Assembly (NCBI GenBank): GCA_014529385.2 | Contig: CM043964.1 | Span: 2,401,497 to 2,465,496, forward strand | Length of the DNA stretch: 64,000 nt | Reading direction: 5' to 3' | Origin: Adiantum capillus-veneris | Lineage: Eukaryota > Streptophyta > Polypodiopsida > Polypodiales > Pteridaceae | In this document: in pieces, positions 47,125 to 61,766 of the stretch | How positions within the stretch are numbered: the stretch's first letter is position 1 | How the letters are laid out: the number at the start of each line of letters is the position of its first letter | Position numbers and translations under genes: made by a program | The notes under the pieces: model-generated | Databases searched by the model: none | Seen by the model: only the letters and a program-made list of their open reading frames with translations | Told to the model about the DNA's origin: nothing

Positions 47125-47652
47125 TTAAATGTGCTTATGAATATCCTTAGAATCTCCTGAATCAAACACCATTGATATCACATAGCATTGATGGGCTCCA
47201 CAATATACTAAAGCTTCACCGGAAGCATAGTGCAAAAACACCCACATCGTGTAAACTTTTGGCAACTTAGGCTGGTTACCAAAAAGCATTAAAGAATTCT
47301 GACTCCTTTTTATTGGCAGCCAAGACATCACTAACATAAACATCAATAGGAATAAAATCCAGATCCAGCCACATTTGGCACATTGTCCAAGGAGATGAAA
47401 AGCCCTGTGCACTTTTTGTAGTATCAAGGATGATTTAGCATCATCACCCCCTCTAGCTTCATAGCCATTACAAAAAATCTTGGGAGTCTCTAGACCTATA
47501 TCATCAAAGTAATTTTTACCTATTGGGGTTTCTGCTTGATCATGAAGAAAAACTTTATACTCTAGATCTTCATCCATAGCATCATCGGGAAAATCACCCT
47601 TGGAAACACACACAGCTTGGAGAAGATGGAGGAAGCTCAAGGCACACAACAA
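47125..47652 (-). other. Open frame of 175 codons starting in a copia LTR, unrecognised
   Basis: The first residues (MLCALSFLHLLQ) are encoded by the LTR at 47601-47802. The following EDLEYKVFLHDQAETPIG and YEARGGDDAKSSLIL match no family I know. The frame is open but the composition and LTR-derived start argue against a real gene. It might be captured sequence in a non-autonomous element. The leading hydrophobic stretch could mimic a signal peptide by chance. Confidence 0.3.
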
Positions 47653-47802
47653 AGAGTACTATGCAATGTAAAGATAGATAGCCCTAGAATGAATGGGCAT
47701 ATATACAATGCACAGGGAAAAAAAACCTCCTATTGAGGGAAAAAATGCCCCGAAGGTCCTAAGTGTGTTCACACACATCACTACCACATGTATATGGTAA
47801 CA
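47601..47802 (-). repeat. Copia-C LTR, left copy
   Basis: On the minus strand begins TGTTACCATATACATGTGG and ends GTTTCCA. It aligns with 61488-61700 over its length ('ctagggctatctatcttt', 'tgtgccttgagctt'). No PBS is obvious after it. Confidence 0.75.
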
Positions 47803-49715
47803 TTATCTTTCTACATGGATTATAAGAATGAAGCCTCATTCAAGTATACAATGATAGTGACCCAATAAATAAGTACTTCCCAAGTAGTAGGAGCAAGCGT
47901 AATCATGGACAGACAATAGCTTTAAGCCAAAAAAATTCTAAGAAAGGATAAAGTCCTCACTTGCATCCATCCAAACAAGTCAACAAATATGTTAGCCTTG
48001 GATGTGTTTTACAAGTGTCAATGGACTAATATCAGTTGTTATCCATGTCCAACTTACAACTTTTTTATCTTAAAACCAATGTCCAGATTGTTTATGTATT
48101 CCAGATTTTCTATAAAAAGGTTTTATTATCCCAAATATTTCTTTTTTTAAAATATATATTTTTATAAGTATGGTTTCTAAATATCCCTATATTTTATTAG
48201 ACCTTAAATAGATAATAGCATACATATTATTTTGATCAAAAGGCCACCACCCCTTCTAATCCAAGTATCTTAATCCCTATAACATCTCATCATTATTTTC
48301 AATATTACTTTTCAAGGTTTGTCAAGCTCCAATTCTTCTAGCATTTTAAGTACCATGATGCCATAAAGTAACTCAAATCAAAAAGCTTTAGATATCTCAA
48401 AAAAAAATCCATTTGATAGTTAAGGGTATGAAACTCGGCTAAGTTATTTAAGATAAACTACATTACACAAGCCCACTTGGGCTTTATGGAATCCATCATA
48501 CCTCAGCTAGTATGCCAAATGAGAAGAGAACATACAACTTCCAAACATCTTAGTTTTAACAAAAGTTTAGAAAAAAAACATTATGTGCCCCAATGATCAG
48601 AGAAAAAAGTGGCACCCTTCTTTTATGTTGGTAGCCTAATATAGACTCGAGATCAGCTAGAACGTAGGTTGCTCCAAGGTATGTAGTAATCAGTTCGCGA
48701 CAAATAAAGAACAATAGCTCTTTGGGGATAGTCTTACCCAATAGACCATACCCTTAATTGTGAGTTCCAAGGGTGTATTGTATCACCCATCATTTGTATT
48801 AAAAAAACCATTTATAGGCAATGTAGTGCATATGGCAGAATTCTATCAAAATCACGGCAGTAACCGGTAACAAAAATGCAGCATAGTAGTTGTTAGAACA
48901 CTAGTTTTATCAATAAACTATTTACATAGAGGTCTTTCATCCATCAAACCAAGGAGTGGTACATTTTTAACCCAGAAGCCCATAACTTACTAACATAAGG
49001 TTTCCTAATATGGTATTCAAATCCAAGATAGCCAATTTGATAAGGCTCACCATGACCTATCTCAAGTCAGAGAAAACTTCATGCTGACATCGTTTGTACA
49101 GAGTACCACCATTTAATCCAAATGATCATATTGTGATTATCAATCACTTTTATGAGTAGTATGCGTTTGAAGCAGGACACCCTATCCTTTTATGATTTTC
49201 CCAAGTCAAGCTAGGCAGCAGCCTCTTTACAAGTGAGTATTTTTTATAACTAAAACGATTAATATACCATATGCAGTGAAATGCTTATACAGAGAAAAAA
49301 GCCTAATCCGTCAACGTATCTAGATTATTTCAATCATGAGCTATATAAAGAAACCTTCATAGTATGTTATCAAGATACTATTAAAAGAAAAACATCGACC
49401 TGAGATGGTAATTCAACCACCTCCATGACTGTCCAGTATGTGTCTAAGCCCTCACACCTCTCTTTCAAAAACACACGCAAAAAGAAATACACCACAAAAA
49501 CTAAGTGAGGGGCAAAAGCACCCTCACCTTTTATAGGGTTCAGTCCTTCAATCTTTCCCAAAGGTGGTAGAAATCCCCATGATCACAGTACTTAGTGGTT
49601 GCAGGTTTCCAATAAGCATCCACGGTTGCCCTTGCTTGTGTAGTGGGGCTTGAGAGGGAGAGAAAGTAAGAATAAGCACCAGGTAGCCTTGAGTGCACGG
49701 TGAGCTGCAGTAGGG

Positions 49716-49718
<3 letters not shown>

Positions 49719-49748
<30 letters not shown>
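49719..49748. repeat. (AG)n microsatellite
   Basis: 30 bp in P copy 1; the equivalent in copy 2 is at about 55167-55190 and in copy 3 at about 61457-61474. Confidence 0.95.
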
Positions 49749-49752
<4 letters not shown>

Positions 49753-49972
49753 AGGTAGGGTAAATATCAAGAAGAATAAATGCCACAATCATCCAACATT
49801 GTATTATGGGTGGGTACCCATAGGAGGAAGAAAAGAAGGAGGGTTCCTATTTTTTCAAGGCCAGGCCATATGATGGTTAGATTATGCCTAGGTGGTTTGA
49901 TCATGGTTTATAGGTATCCCAAAAAAGAGTCAATTTTTTTGTACTTGGTTAAATGCTAGCTATATAAGTAGT

Positions 49973-49999
49973 TGTGTGTGTGTGTGTGTGTGTGTGTGT
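49973..49999. repeat. (TG)n microsatellite, 27 bp
   Basis: The same locus of the element has 150 bp at 55388-55537. Confidence 0.97.
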
Positions 50000-50080
50000 C
50001 CTAGGCACCATACACAATGGGTCGCTAGTAGGCCCATTGTGAATGGGCCTAGTACCTAGTTAGAGAAATGAGGTTAGTGT

Positions 50081-50638
50081 GGTTAAAATGTGAGCCATGC
50101 CTGTCATTTTGAGAAATAGACTATGTGATTTTGTTAATTATGTCCCTTCTTTTGAATCCATTTGTGTATAAGTATCTTAATATCTTCCCATGCTAAGAAG
50201 CAATTAGAAGAGGAGTACACTACCAAGTATAAGAGGCTAATACAAGTACTAAGAGCACATTTATGTGGTTGAAATGTGAGCCATGCATCTCATTTTGAGA
50301 AATAGACTATGTGATTTTGTTAATTATGTCCCTTCTTTTGAATCCATTTGTGTATAAGTATCTTAATATCTTCCCATGCTAAGAAGCAATTAGAAGAGGA
50401 GTACACTACCAAGTATAAGAGGCTAATACAAGTACTAAGAGCACATTTATGTGGTTGAAATGTGAGCCATGCATCTCATTTTGAGAAATAGACTATGTGA
50501 TTTTGTTAATTATGTCCCTTCTTTTGAATCCATTTGTGTATAAGTATCTTAATATCTTCCCATGCTAAGAAGCAATTAGAAGAGGAGTACACTACCAAGT
50601 ATAAGAGGCTAATACAAGTACTAAGAGAACGTTTATGT
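50081..50638. repeat. Three tandem 186-bp units
   Basis: Units start at 50081, 50267 and 50453 with 'ggtt(g/a)aaatgtgagccatgc'. They are nearly identical. Element copy 2 has one unit only (about 55619-55820), so this is a local triplication. Confidence 0.95.
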
Positions 50639-50639
50639 G

Positions 50640-51936
50640 GTTGGTTATTGCTCATTTTTATGAAGTCAATAGGTGTGATAGTTAATAGGTCTCTCTTCCA
50701 AGTAAACCTTTGGTCATAGCCTCCTACACAAGGGTTGTGAAGTGTAGTTGTGAAGTTAAGGAATTGGATCGAATTGGAAAGAAGCCTGAAGATGTAGTAA
50801 ACCCTTGTTGGTTCAATTTTTAGACATTTAGGATAGATATGATTAAATTATTTGGTGAATATTCTATTGTTGAGGCTTAAAATTTCATACATATACCTAT
50901 AAAAATGTTTGAATACTGAAAAGTTATGATAGTTAAAATTCAATTTCAATATGTCTAACTAGTAGGAAAGGAAAAACCTTGGATACTTTGGGTACCATTT
51001 CTAAGAGGTGAGAGTCACTAAGGGAGCAAAGATTGCTTTGAAATTCCTTGACAGCTTCAAGTGCCACACTATCTCTGCAAAATATACCACCGGTCAGCCC
51101 CAGAAGAATAAAATAAGGCTAGCTCTTGTTGATAATGTATAGAAAGTATAGGCAATTGGGCTATGTAATGGGAAATCATATTGACCCCGTCTTTAGAGTC
51201 CTTGATCAAGGTAGCCAGAATCTTGACCCGATCATTAAAAGACAGCATGTGTAAGATAAATAGATTTTTATTTTAGGTAAGAGCCGAATCATATATTAAT
51301 TGAGAAGCATCCAAACTACCAATACATCTCAGGACAAGCGAGGTAACTACTTCCAGGACTTGCGAGAGAGCAAGGGTCTGAAATAGACAAAATTGTTAGT
51401 AAGTCATGGATTACTTATGGTAGTATGTAACACAACATTTTGCTAGTCTACCCAGAAAAGGTCTAGTTCTAACAGGTAGGGCTTTTTTTGGAGAATGGTC
51501 CTTTATGTAAATCTAATTTGTTCTAAAATCCTTGTATGTTTCTCCGGGTTGTGGTTTCCCCTCATGCGAGTTGTCAACTTAAAATGTTTGTGATCCTGAA
51601 ACAAAGCATATATATAATTAGTCCAGTAGGTTGGATCTGTAAACCTTAAACCGGCAAAGTCATATACTATAATAGTCATAGAAACTACCCAAAACATTAG
51701 CCTATGAAGGACAACCTAACACCAACCAACCAATCAAGGATTTATAGGCAGTGAGTCCAACTTAGAACTAAGATTCAAACTAGTATCTAAAATCCATGGT
51801 TTTTCCAAAAAGTATAAACAAACCTTATGTATAGGACGTGTGGTAGATTTTTTTAGTTAAATAATAAGACATAAATGAACTTTAACATTCAAAAGACAGC
51901 TGGCTTTAGAGAAAAGGAAATAATAAGTACAAAAAT
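50640..51936 (-). pseudogene. C' module: deleted reverse transcriptase copy
   Basis: Aligns with 55820-56150 and then jumps to 58345-59440; about 2.2 kb of RT coding sequence is missing. The YMDD position is decayed. Stops in all frames. Confidence 0.7.
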
Positions 51937-52212
51937 TGTTAGGTTTAATGGCCATGTGGCCGACTGCCCATCACTAACTGCTACTAGCCCTAAGTGTACA
52001 ACTATACACTTGTGTAAGCCACTAACACTAAAGTATAATTTGTATTGTTCCTTAGTGCATAAGATAGATAAGAAAGAAAGGGGGCACACCATACTTGGCT
52101 GGATCTCCCTCTCCAACCTGTGTGTGACTCTATGGTGGTGTGTGTGTGTGTGTGAGAGTGTGTGCGCGCATTCCTCTTCCTCTTTTGATGTTCTCCCGGC
52201 TCCTCCCCTTCA
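51937..52212 (+). repeat. 5' LTR of the deleted copia
   Basis: 276 bp; contains a short TG run near 52139-52154. Pairs with 53955-54221. Confidence 0.88.
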
Positions 52213-52389
52213 TCCAATGTATCACCTCTTGTCTAGACAGCTCCTGAGCCACTTACTACACAAGCTAGTACGATATATCGGCTGCAAAATTCTCAAAGAG
52301 TCTCATATCCGCCCAAACGTTTTGTTCTAGGCGTGGACTTTGTTTTGCTAACAGATAGTGGTGAGCTTTCTTGTTACCAAGAGGCTATT

Positions 52390-53899
52390 CTAGACAATGA
52401 TAAGGTTTAGTGGGAACATGCTATGAAGAGGGAGCTACCCGGTATTGCAAAGAAAAAAACATGGGAACTTGTTCCATTGCCAAAAGGTAGGAAAGCATTG
52501 CCTTGTAAATGGGTTTACAAGAAGAAGATTGACAATTACACAGCTTGTTTAGTGGCCAAAGGTTTCAAGCAAGAATATGGTGTCAATTTCCAGGAAATCT
52601 TTTCTTGAGTGGTCAAGATGACCACACTGAGAATGTTGCTTGCTTTGCTTTCCACTGAAGATATGGAGGTTGATCAAATGGATGTCATTATAGCTTTCTT
52701 ACATGGTGATCTCAAGGAAGAGATTTATATGCAACAACCTAAAGGGTTTGTGCTAAAGGGAAAGGAACATTTGGTATGTAAGCTTCTGAAAAGTCTGTAT
52801 GGTTTGAAGCAATCATCCAGTCAATGGTATCAAAAGTTTGATGCATTTATGCGTTCCCTAGGCTATAAGAACAATAATGAGGATCCATGTCTTTACGTGA
52901 AAAGACAACCAAATGGACAGCTTATTATGCTTATCCTTTATGTAGATGACATGCTTATTGCTGGTCATTCCAAGAAGGACATTGCTGACTTGAAAACCAA
53001 GTTGAAAATTCAATTTTACACATGAAAGATTTGGGTGAAGCCAATCACATTTTGGGTATGCGCATTACTCGTGACCATAAGAAGGAGTTGTTGTACCTTT
53101 CTCAAAAAGAGTATGTGCACAAGGTTCTTGATTGTTTCAACATGTAGAAGGGGAAGGCTTTGAGTACTCCATTGCCTTCATATTTGAATCTTAGTAAGAA
53201 CAATTGTCCCAAATTTGTTGAGAAAAAAGCTACAATGGCTAAGGTTCCTTATGCTTCAGCTTGTGGTAGTCTAATGTATGCCATGGTGGCTACAAGACCT
53301 GACATTGCACATGCAGTGGGAGTTGTCAGAAAATTTATGTCTAACCATGGTAAAAAGCATTGGGATGATGTCAAGTCGATTCTCAAATACTTGAGTGGCA
53401 TTGTAGATACACAATTATGCTATGGTCTTGGAGAATCATCCATTCAGGGATTTGTAGACAGTGATTATGCAGGTTTTGTTGACAGTCGTAAATCAACAAC
53501 AGGTTGGGTTTACACATTTGCTGGTTCTGCTAATTCTTGGAGATCCATTCTTCAAGACTAAACATCCATTTCTATCACTGAGGCAGAGTATGTTGCATTG
53601 ACTGAGAAGCTATTTAGCTTGCTCGCCTAGTGAAAGATCTTGTTGATCTTGTATTGGAGCAGTGTACACCAGTTCTTCATTGTGACAATCAGAGTGCTAT
53701 TGCCTTGGCTAACAATCTGGTGTTTCATTCCATAACGGAACACATTGATGTGTGTCATTACTTCAGCCGTGAATGCCTAGCAAACAAGAGCCTTGATTTA
53801 GTGAAAATTCCTATGTCAGAGAACACAGCGGATGCACTTACTAAAAGTCTCTCTAGCCATCAGTTTCAGCATTGTCGTGAGTTGATGGGCATTGGGTAA
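52390..53899 (+). pseudogene. Copia reverse transcriptase and RNase H, broken
   Basis: RT: AMKRELPGIAKKKTWELVPL, CKWVYKKK, then a stop at 52606. It continues QMDVIIAFLHGDLKEEIYMQ, LYGLKQSSSQWYQKFD and the active site LILYVDDMLIAG. A frameshift near 53020 leads to MKDLGEANHILGMRI, with a TAG at 53144. RNase H: VDSDYAGFVDSRKSTTGWVY and ISITEAEYVALTE, a frameshift near 53605, and ALTKSLSSHQF at the end (stop at 53897). A different copia lineage from the one at 7768-25790 by sequence. Confidence 0.92.
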
Positions 53900-53954
53900 A
53901 TAGTGGTTCTCTTCCATTCTTCTGGTCTCCCACATTGGCCATCAAGTGGGAGAA

Positions 53955-54221
53955 TGTTAGAGTAAATGGCCATGTGGCCGACCGCCCATCACTAACTGCT
54001 ACTAACTCTAAGTGTACAACTATACACTTGTGTGAGCCACTAACACTAAGTACAATGTGTATTATGCCTTAGTGCATAAGATAGATAATAAGTAAAGGGG
54101 GAACACACTACGTGATGGATCTCCCCCTCCAACCTGCGTGTGTAGCTATAGGTGGTGTGTGTGTGAGGGTGTGTGTGCATTCCTCTTCCTCTTCCACTAT
54201 GCTCCCGACTCCTCCCCTTCA
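53955..54221 (+). repeat. 3' LTR of the deleted copia
   Basis: 267 bp, preceded by the purine tract 'caagtgggagaa'. Ends CCCCTTCA at 54221. Confidence 0.88.
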
Positions 54222-55800
<1,579 letters not shown>

Positions 55801-55933
55801 AGGAGCAAATTTATGTGGTTGGTTACTACTCATTTTTATGAATTCAATAGGTGGGATAGTTAATAAATATCTCTTCCAAGTAAACCTTTGGTCATTGCCT
55901 CCTACACAAGGGTTGTAAAGTGTACTTGTGAAG

Positions 55934-58907
55934 TTAAGGAATTGGATCAAAGTGGAAAAGAAGCCTCAAAGTGGAAAAGAAACCTGTAGATGTAGTAAAC
56001 CCTTGTCTATAGGTTGGTTTAATTTTTAGACAGTTACAATGGATATGATTAATTTCATCTGAGAATACACTATTGTTGAGGCTTAATATGTCATCCATAT
56101 ACCTATATGTATGTTTGAATACTGAAAAATTATGATAGTTACGTTTGTCACCCATGATTTTGAGAAACCATTTGTATTCAAACAAAGCTAAGTATAAATT
56201 ACACATAAGAGGTGAGATGGAAAAACCGATGGAATGCCTAGGCTTTGATTAAAGCGTTGTCCTCCGAAGAAAAGAGTGCAATTATCAAGGACCCAAATCA
56301 TTTTTTTTAATAGGTTTTCTTCATCAAAGTGTAAGGGATGAGAGGATTGTGTTTTTTTAATCCATCTAGGTTTTTTGGAGAGAAAAATGCAGAAGAAACC
56401 ATTTTTCCTAGCATGTTTAAAGGCAAGTTTAATCATCTGAGATAGAATATTTTTCAATCCTAAATCTCCTTCTGAGGGTATATTCTCATAGCATTGAGTA
56501 ATATCTACTATGAAGGGACAGGAAATTTGTTTAGGGGGCTTAAGAGTAACCTCTGTGGAGTTTTTTATCAACCAAAAAGGGTTATAGTGTATTTGGAGAA
56601 AGTTAGAGTAGATTTTCTTGTTTGGAAGCACATATAAATTCAAGTTCTAAAAGTATAAGGTCAAGGCAAAGGGTCATATCTTTGTAATGCTAGAAAAAAT
56701 ACCATTTGAGGTAGCAGATATCCAATCGAACTTATGCTTATGTAGTTTATAGGTGGGAAAAAGTACTGAAAATTTGGTATCTTGAAAAAAATACCCCATT
56801 TTATCTAAATGTTTAGAAATAATATTGGTGACCTTACATAGAGAGGTGTTAAGTGGTGTGAATTCCTTACCGAAAACCCGAGAGTGAGTTGCTTTCCAAG
56901 CCAAGTTTTTGCATAAAAGAGTGGGACAATTGAGCTTTTATCTAGCCCTACTATAAACCAATCCCATGAAAGTTTTTGAAATTCAAATGCCACTCATGGT
57001 GTGATCCAGGAGCTTTCAATAGAAAACTATTTAAATGGTATGAGTGATATTTTTTGAAAGAAACATTGTTCAACCAATTTAGCTAAGTCCTACTGGATTT
57101 TCTTCTCCAGTTGGAGAGTACTAAACAAGGTCCGTTAAACAACTAAGTAAAGCTGAAAAAGAGATATATGGATCTTTAGGAAAAATGGATATGTGATTAA
57201 GTCCTTTAGCAAGGATTTTTTGGACTTGGGTATTTTTAATTAGATCAAGATTACAAGTGCAGACATGCAAGCCATAAGTATCAAAATATTTACACTATGG
57301 GATAAATTTATCATAAGCACAGTTAGGAATAGTGTTTTGTTTTAAAAAATCATTATTGTAAACCAAATTATTAATAGGTTGTTAAAACTTCCAACTAATA
57401 AGTAAATTATCAAGTATTTCATGGTTTCCAAACAGTAAGTCAAAACACTCACAAAAAAGTGTCTTTGGGTGTACCGAATCCAGAAGTATATTTTGAAAAA
57501 GACAATGCTTGTAAATATAATCTTTGCAAGATGTCTTTTTGGTGAGATGCATCCTTCCACATGGGCCAACAACAACCTGCATATTCATAAGTGATCATAA
57601 GTCAAGAAGGTGCCGGATAGGGGTGTTTCTTCCTCTTCCCCTAGTGAAGCTATGAGACTTTCCTCTATTAAAATGAGAGGAAGATCTAGGTGTTCGAAAT
57701 GAGGTGAATTAATTGGGGGTGACAAGAGAGTTAGGTCTTTTTAGCGAGGGGGATTCATCATCCTTAATACATGGCTTGAGTAAATTGGTGATAATCTTAA
57801 CACCTTTGTAGTTTGCATAAGGAGTCAAATATGTCCCACGTTCATCAAATTTCAATTCTATGAGGATATCTAGCATAAGCCCACAAAAAATGTTGAAAGC
57901 AATTTGAGAAATTACTAATTGTTTAGCTTGGCCACCTAACCAAGAGCAGATGAGGGATAGATGAAAGTCCATCGGCTTTTTAGGAAAGAGCTGGTCCAAA
58001 TGATTAAGGATAAATCCGGTAGCATGGTCAAACCACATAATGTTGGATTTGCATGAAGCTTTATGATCAAAAACTTTACAACCACAGTTAACATATGGTC
58101 AAAAAACATTCCAAATGGATTTTGTGTAGATTCCATGTTCCCTTTTGTTCGAATGTATAAACTTGTATTGGAAGAGCATTCGGAATGGTCTATAAGGTTA
58201 AGGTTGAAGGGGGATTTAATGAGTTCTCCTTTGTCTAAGAACTGTCCACCTTTCAAAATCTTTAGCCAGATAAACCCAGGTTTCACTAAGAATTGGTGCC
58301 AGAAAGGCTTTGTTAGGTAAAACCTAGAGCTGATGGTCCACACCAAAAGACTTAATTTCAATTTGTCTAACTGGTAGGAAAGGAAAAACCTTGGATACTT
58401 TGGGTACCATTTCTAAGAGGTTAGAGTTTCTAAGGGAGCAAAGGTTGGTTTGAAATTCCTTAACAACTTCAAGTGCCACACTATCTCTGCAAAATATATC
58501 GCTGGTTTGAGGGACAGTTGTAGCAGCAGGAATACTAATAAAAGATGGATCAAGGCCACATAATTTTTTCACAAAGTTAGATAATTCAGCCCCAAAAGAA
58601 TAAAATAAGGCTAGCTCTTGCTGAGATTGTACAGAAAGTATAGGAAATTGGGCTACGTAATGGGAGAAATCATATTGACCCCGTCTTTAGAGTCCTTGTC
58701 CAAGGTAGCCAGAATCTTGACCCGATCATTAAAAGATAGCATGTGTAAGATAGATAGCTTTTTATTTGAGGTAAGAGCTGAATCATATATTAATTGAGAA
58801 GCATCCAAAGTGCCAATACATATTAGGACAAGAGAGGTAGCCACAGAGAGGGGCTCATAAGATAGTTCCAAGACTTGCGAGAGAGCAAGGGTCTGCAAAA
58901 TAGACAA
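55934..58907 (-). pseudogene. Penelope-like reverse transcriptase ORF, decayed
   Basis: Minus strand, in order: an N-terminal region from 58907 (ALSQVLELSYEPLSVATSL), DSVALEVVKEFQTNLCSL, and segments to about 57340. TYKLHKHKFDWISATSNGIF follows near 56750, then the RT palm CPFIVDITQCYENIPSEGDL (about 56525), and the fingers/palm block QSLGIP, in the next frame GFSISPLMCNLYLALFEYKW. The catalytic YRYMDDILSLNN has YMDD at 56090-56101. 'RYxDDIL.LNN' with 'GIPxGxxxxPLM' is not LTR, LINE or group II style; it recalls Penelope-like and related RTs that I know from animals. Numerous stops and frame changes. No GIY-YIG endonuclease is visible. Confidence 0.6.
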
Positions 58908-59469
58908 AATTGTTAGTAAGTCATGGATTACTTATGGTAGTATGTACCACAACATTTGGCCCGTCTAGCTAGAAAAGATTTAGTGCTAAAAGCTAGGGCT
59001 TTTTTTGGAGAATGGTCCTTTAGGTAAAATCTAATTTGTTCTAAAATCCTTGTATGTTTCTTTGAGTCGTGGTTTACCCTCATGCAACCTGTCAACTTAA
59101 AATGTTTGTGATCCTGAAACAAAGTATATATATAATTAGTCTAGTAGGTTGGACCTGCAAAACTTAAACCAGCAAAGTCAGAGACTATAATAGTCTTGAG
59201 CAGGTATCCAAAACATTAGCCTATGAAGGACCACCTAACACCAGCCAACCAATCAAGGATTTATAGGCAGTGGGTCCAACTTAGAACTAAGATTCAAACT
59301 AGTTTTCTAAAGCCAGTGTCCTGATTTTCCCAAAAAGTATGCAAAAAACCTTATTTATAGGACGTGTGTGTAGTTGTTTTTACTTAAATAATACGACATA
59401 AATGAACTTTAACATTCAAACAACAACTGGCTTTAGAGAAAATGCAATAATAAGTACAAAAACAACTTA

Positions 59470-59825
59470 GTCTTACAATTATCTATGTACATGGCTTATG
59501 AGAATGAAGCCTCATTCAAGTATACAATGATAGTGACCCAATAAAGAAGTCCTTTCCAAGTAGTAGGAGCAAGTGCAATCATGGACAGACAATAGCTTTA
59601 AGCTAAAAAAATTCCAAGAAAGGATAGAGTCCTCAACTGCATCCATCCAAACAAGTCAACAAATACGTTAGCCTTGGATAAGGTTTACAAGTGTCAATGG
59701 ACTATATCAGTGGTTATCCATATCCAACTTACAACTTTTTTAACTTAAAACCACTGTCCAAAGTGTTCATGTATTCTAATTTTTTTGTAAAAGGGTTTTA
59801 TTATCCCACATATTTCATTTTAAAC

Positions 59826-59878
<53 letters not shown>

Positions 59879-61487
59879 TATGGTTTCTAAATATCCCTAT
59901 ACTTTATTATACCTTAAATAGATAATAGCATACATATTATTTTGATCAGAAGGCCACCACCCCTTCTGATCCAAGTGTCTTAATCCCTATAACATCTCAT
60001 CAGTATTTTCAATATTACTTTGCTAGATTTGTCAAGCTCCAATTCTTCTAGCATTTTAAGTACCATGATGCCATAAAGTAACTCAAATCAAAAAGCTTTA
60101 GATATCTCTTCAAAAAAATCCATTTGATAGTTAAGGGTATCAAACTCGGCTAAGTTACTTAAGCAAAACTACATTACACAAGCCCATGTGGGATTTACGG
60201 AATCCATCATACCTCACCTAGTATGCCAAATCAGAAGAGAACATACAACTTCCAAACATCAGAAAAAAAAGTGGCACCCTTCTTTTATGTCGGTATCCTA
60301 ATATAAACTCGGTACCAACCAGAACATAGGTTGCTCCAAGGTATGCAGTAATCAGTTCATGAGACGAATAAAGAAAAGTCGCCCTTTGGGGCTAGTCTTA
60401 CCCAATAGATCATTCCCTTAACTGTGAGTGCCAAGGGTGTATTGTATCACCCCTTCATTTCTCAAAAAACCCATTATAGGCAGTGTAGTGCATATGGTAG
60501 AATTCCATCAGAATCACGACAGTAACCAGTAATGAGAATGCACCATAGTAGCTGTCAGAACACAGGTTTTACCAATAAATTGTTTACATAGAGGTCTTTA
60601 ATCCATCAAATCAAGGAGAAGTACATTTTTTACCCAAAACCCCATAACTTACTAACCATAAAACTTCCTAATATGGTAATCAAATCTGAGATAGCCAATT
60701 TAATAAGCCTCAATGCGACCTATCTCAAGTGAGAGGAAACTTCTTACAGACATTTTTTGTTCAAAATAACACCGTTTAATCCAAATCATTCTATTGTGAT
60801 TTTCAATCACTTTTATGAGTAGTATGCCACAGGATACCCTACCCTTTTATGATTTTCCCAAGTCAAGCGAGGCGGTAGCCTCTTTACAAGTGAGTATTTT
60901 TAATACGTAAATTGATCAATAACATATCAAATGCAGAGAAATTCTTATACAAAGATTACAAAAAAAAGAAAAAATCCTAATCAATTAAAGTAACTAGAGT
61001 ATTTTAATCATGATCTATGTAAAGAAACCTTCACAAGATGTTATCAAGATTCCATTAAAAGGAAAACACCGAACTGAGATGGTAGTTTAACCACCACCAT
61101 GACTACACAGTATGTGTCTAAGCCCTCACACCTCTCTTTTAAAAACACACGCAAAGAGAAATACACAATAGACTAAGTGAGGGGGCCTCACACCTCTCTT
61201 TCAAAACACACACACAAAGAGAAATACACAACAGACTAAGTGAGGGGCCAAAGCACCCTCACCTTTTATAGGGTTTGGTTTGTCAATCTTGCCCTACGTG
61301 GTAGAAATCCCTACGATCAAAGTACTTAGTGGTTGCAGGTTTTCAAGAAGCAGCTACCTCTACCCCTGCTCATGTAGTGAGGGTTGAGAGGGAGAGAGAG
61401 TAAGATTTAGCACCAGGTAGCCTTAAGTGCAGAGTGAGTTGCAGTAGGGACAAGGGAGAGAGAGAGAGAGAGAGTTCGAATTAGGGT
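59470..61487 (-). repeat. P module, copy 3 (noncoding)
   Basis: Upstream copy relative to the RT on the minus strand. Includes a TA microsatellite (59827-59876) and a local duplication of about 60 bp near 61130-61250 ('cacacctctcttt...actaagtgaggg'). Confidence 0.75.
59827..59876. repeat. (TA)n microsatellite, 50 bp
   Basis: Pure TA repeat in P copy 3; the other P copies have only a few TA units at this place. Confidence 0.97.
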
Positions 61488-61700
61488 TGCAAGAAAACAC
61501 ACACAGCTTGCAGAAGAAAAAAAAAGCTCAAGGCACACAACAGAGAGTGTATTACTTAGTGTGCAATGGAAAGATAGATAGCCCTAGAATGATGGGCGTA
61601 TTTACAATGCACAGGAGAGAAAACCTCCTAAAGAGGGAAAAAATGCCCCGATGGTCCTGACTATGTTCAGACACAACACTACCACATGTATATGGTAACA
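61488..61700 (-). repeat. Copia-C 3' LTR
   Basis: Minus strand TGTTACCATATACATG to TTCTTGCA, preceded by the polypurine tract TTCAGGGGGGATT (61701 onward). Same family as 47601-47802. Confidence 0.8.
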
Positions 61701-61766
61701 AATCCCCCCTGAAGTGATGCAGTGAACGAGAGCTAGCACATAGAGTGATATGCCATGAAGACATGA

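Larger units (their letters stand above)
47803..50640 (-). repeat. P module, copy 1 (noncoding)
   Basis: 2.8 kb without a gene; the longest P copy. It contains GA and TG microsatellites and the 186-bp tandem repeat. TATA-like 'ccttttatagggtt' near 49530 recurs at 54970 and 61265. Confidence 0.75.
51937..54221 (+). mobile_element. Deleted copia element inside the array
   Basis: 5' LTR 51937-52212 and 3' LTR 53955-54221 (TGTTAG...CCCCTTCA). Flanks AAAAT and AAAAC are a target duplication with one change, and the uninterrupted site is seen near 59460. The internal region goes almost directly from LTR to RT; gag, protease and integrase are absent and no copia PBS follows the LTR. Confidence 0.88.

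Noticed and set aside
47125-47652. Secreted or membrane protein gene
   Set aside because: Its apparent signal peptide is encoded by a copia LTR, and no homology is recognised.
50081-50638. CRISPR-like array
   Set aside because: Direct 186-bp tandem units without spacers, in plant DNA.
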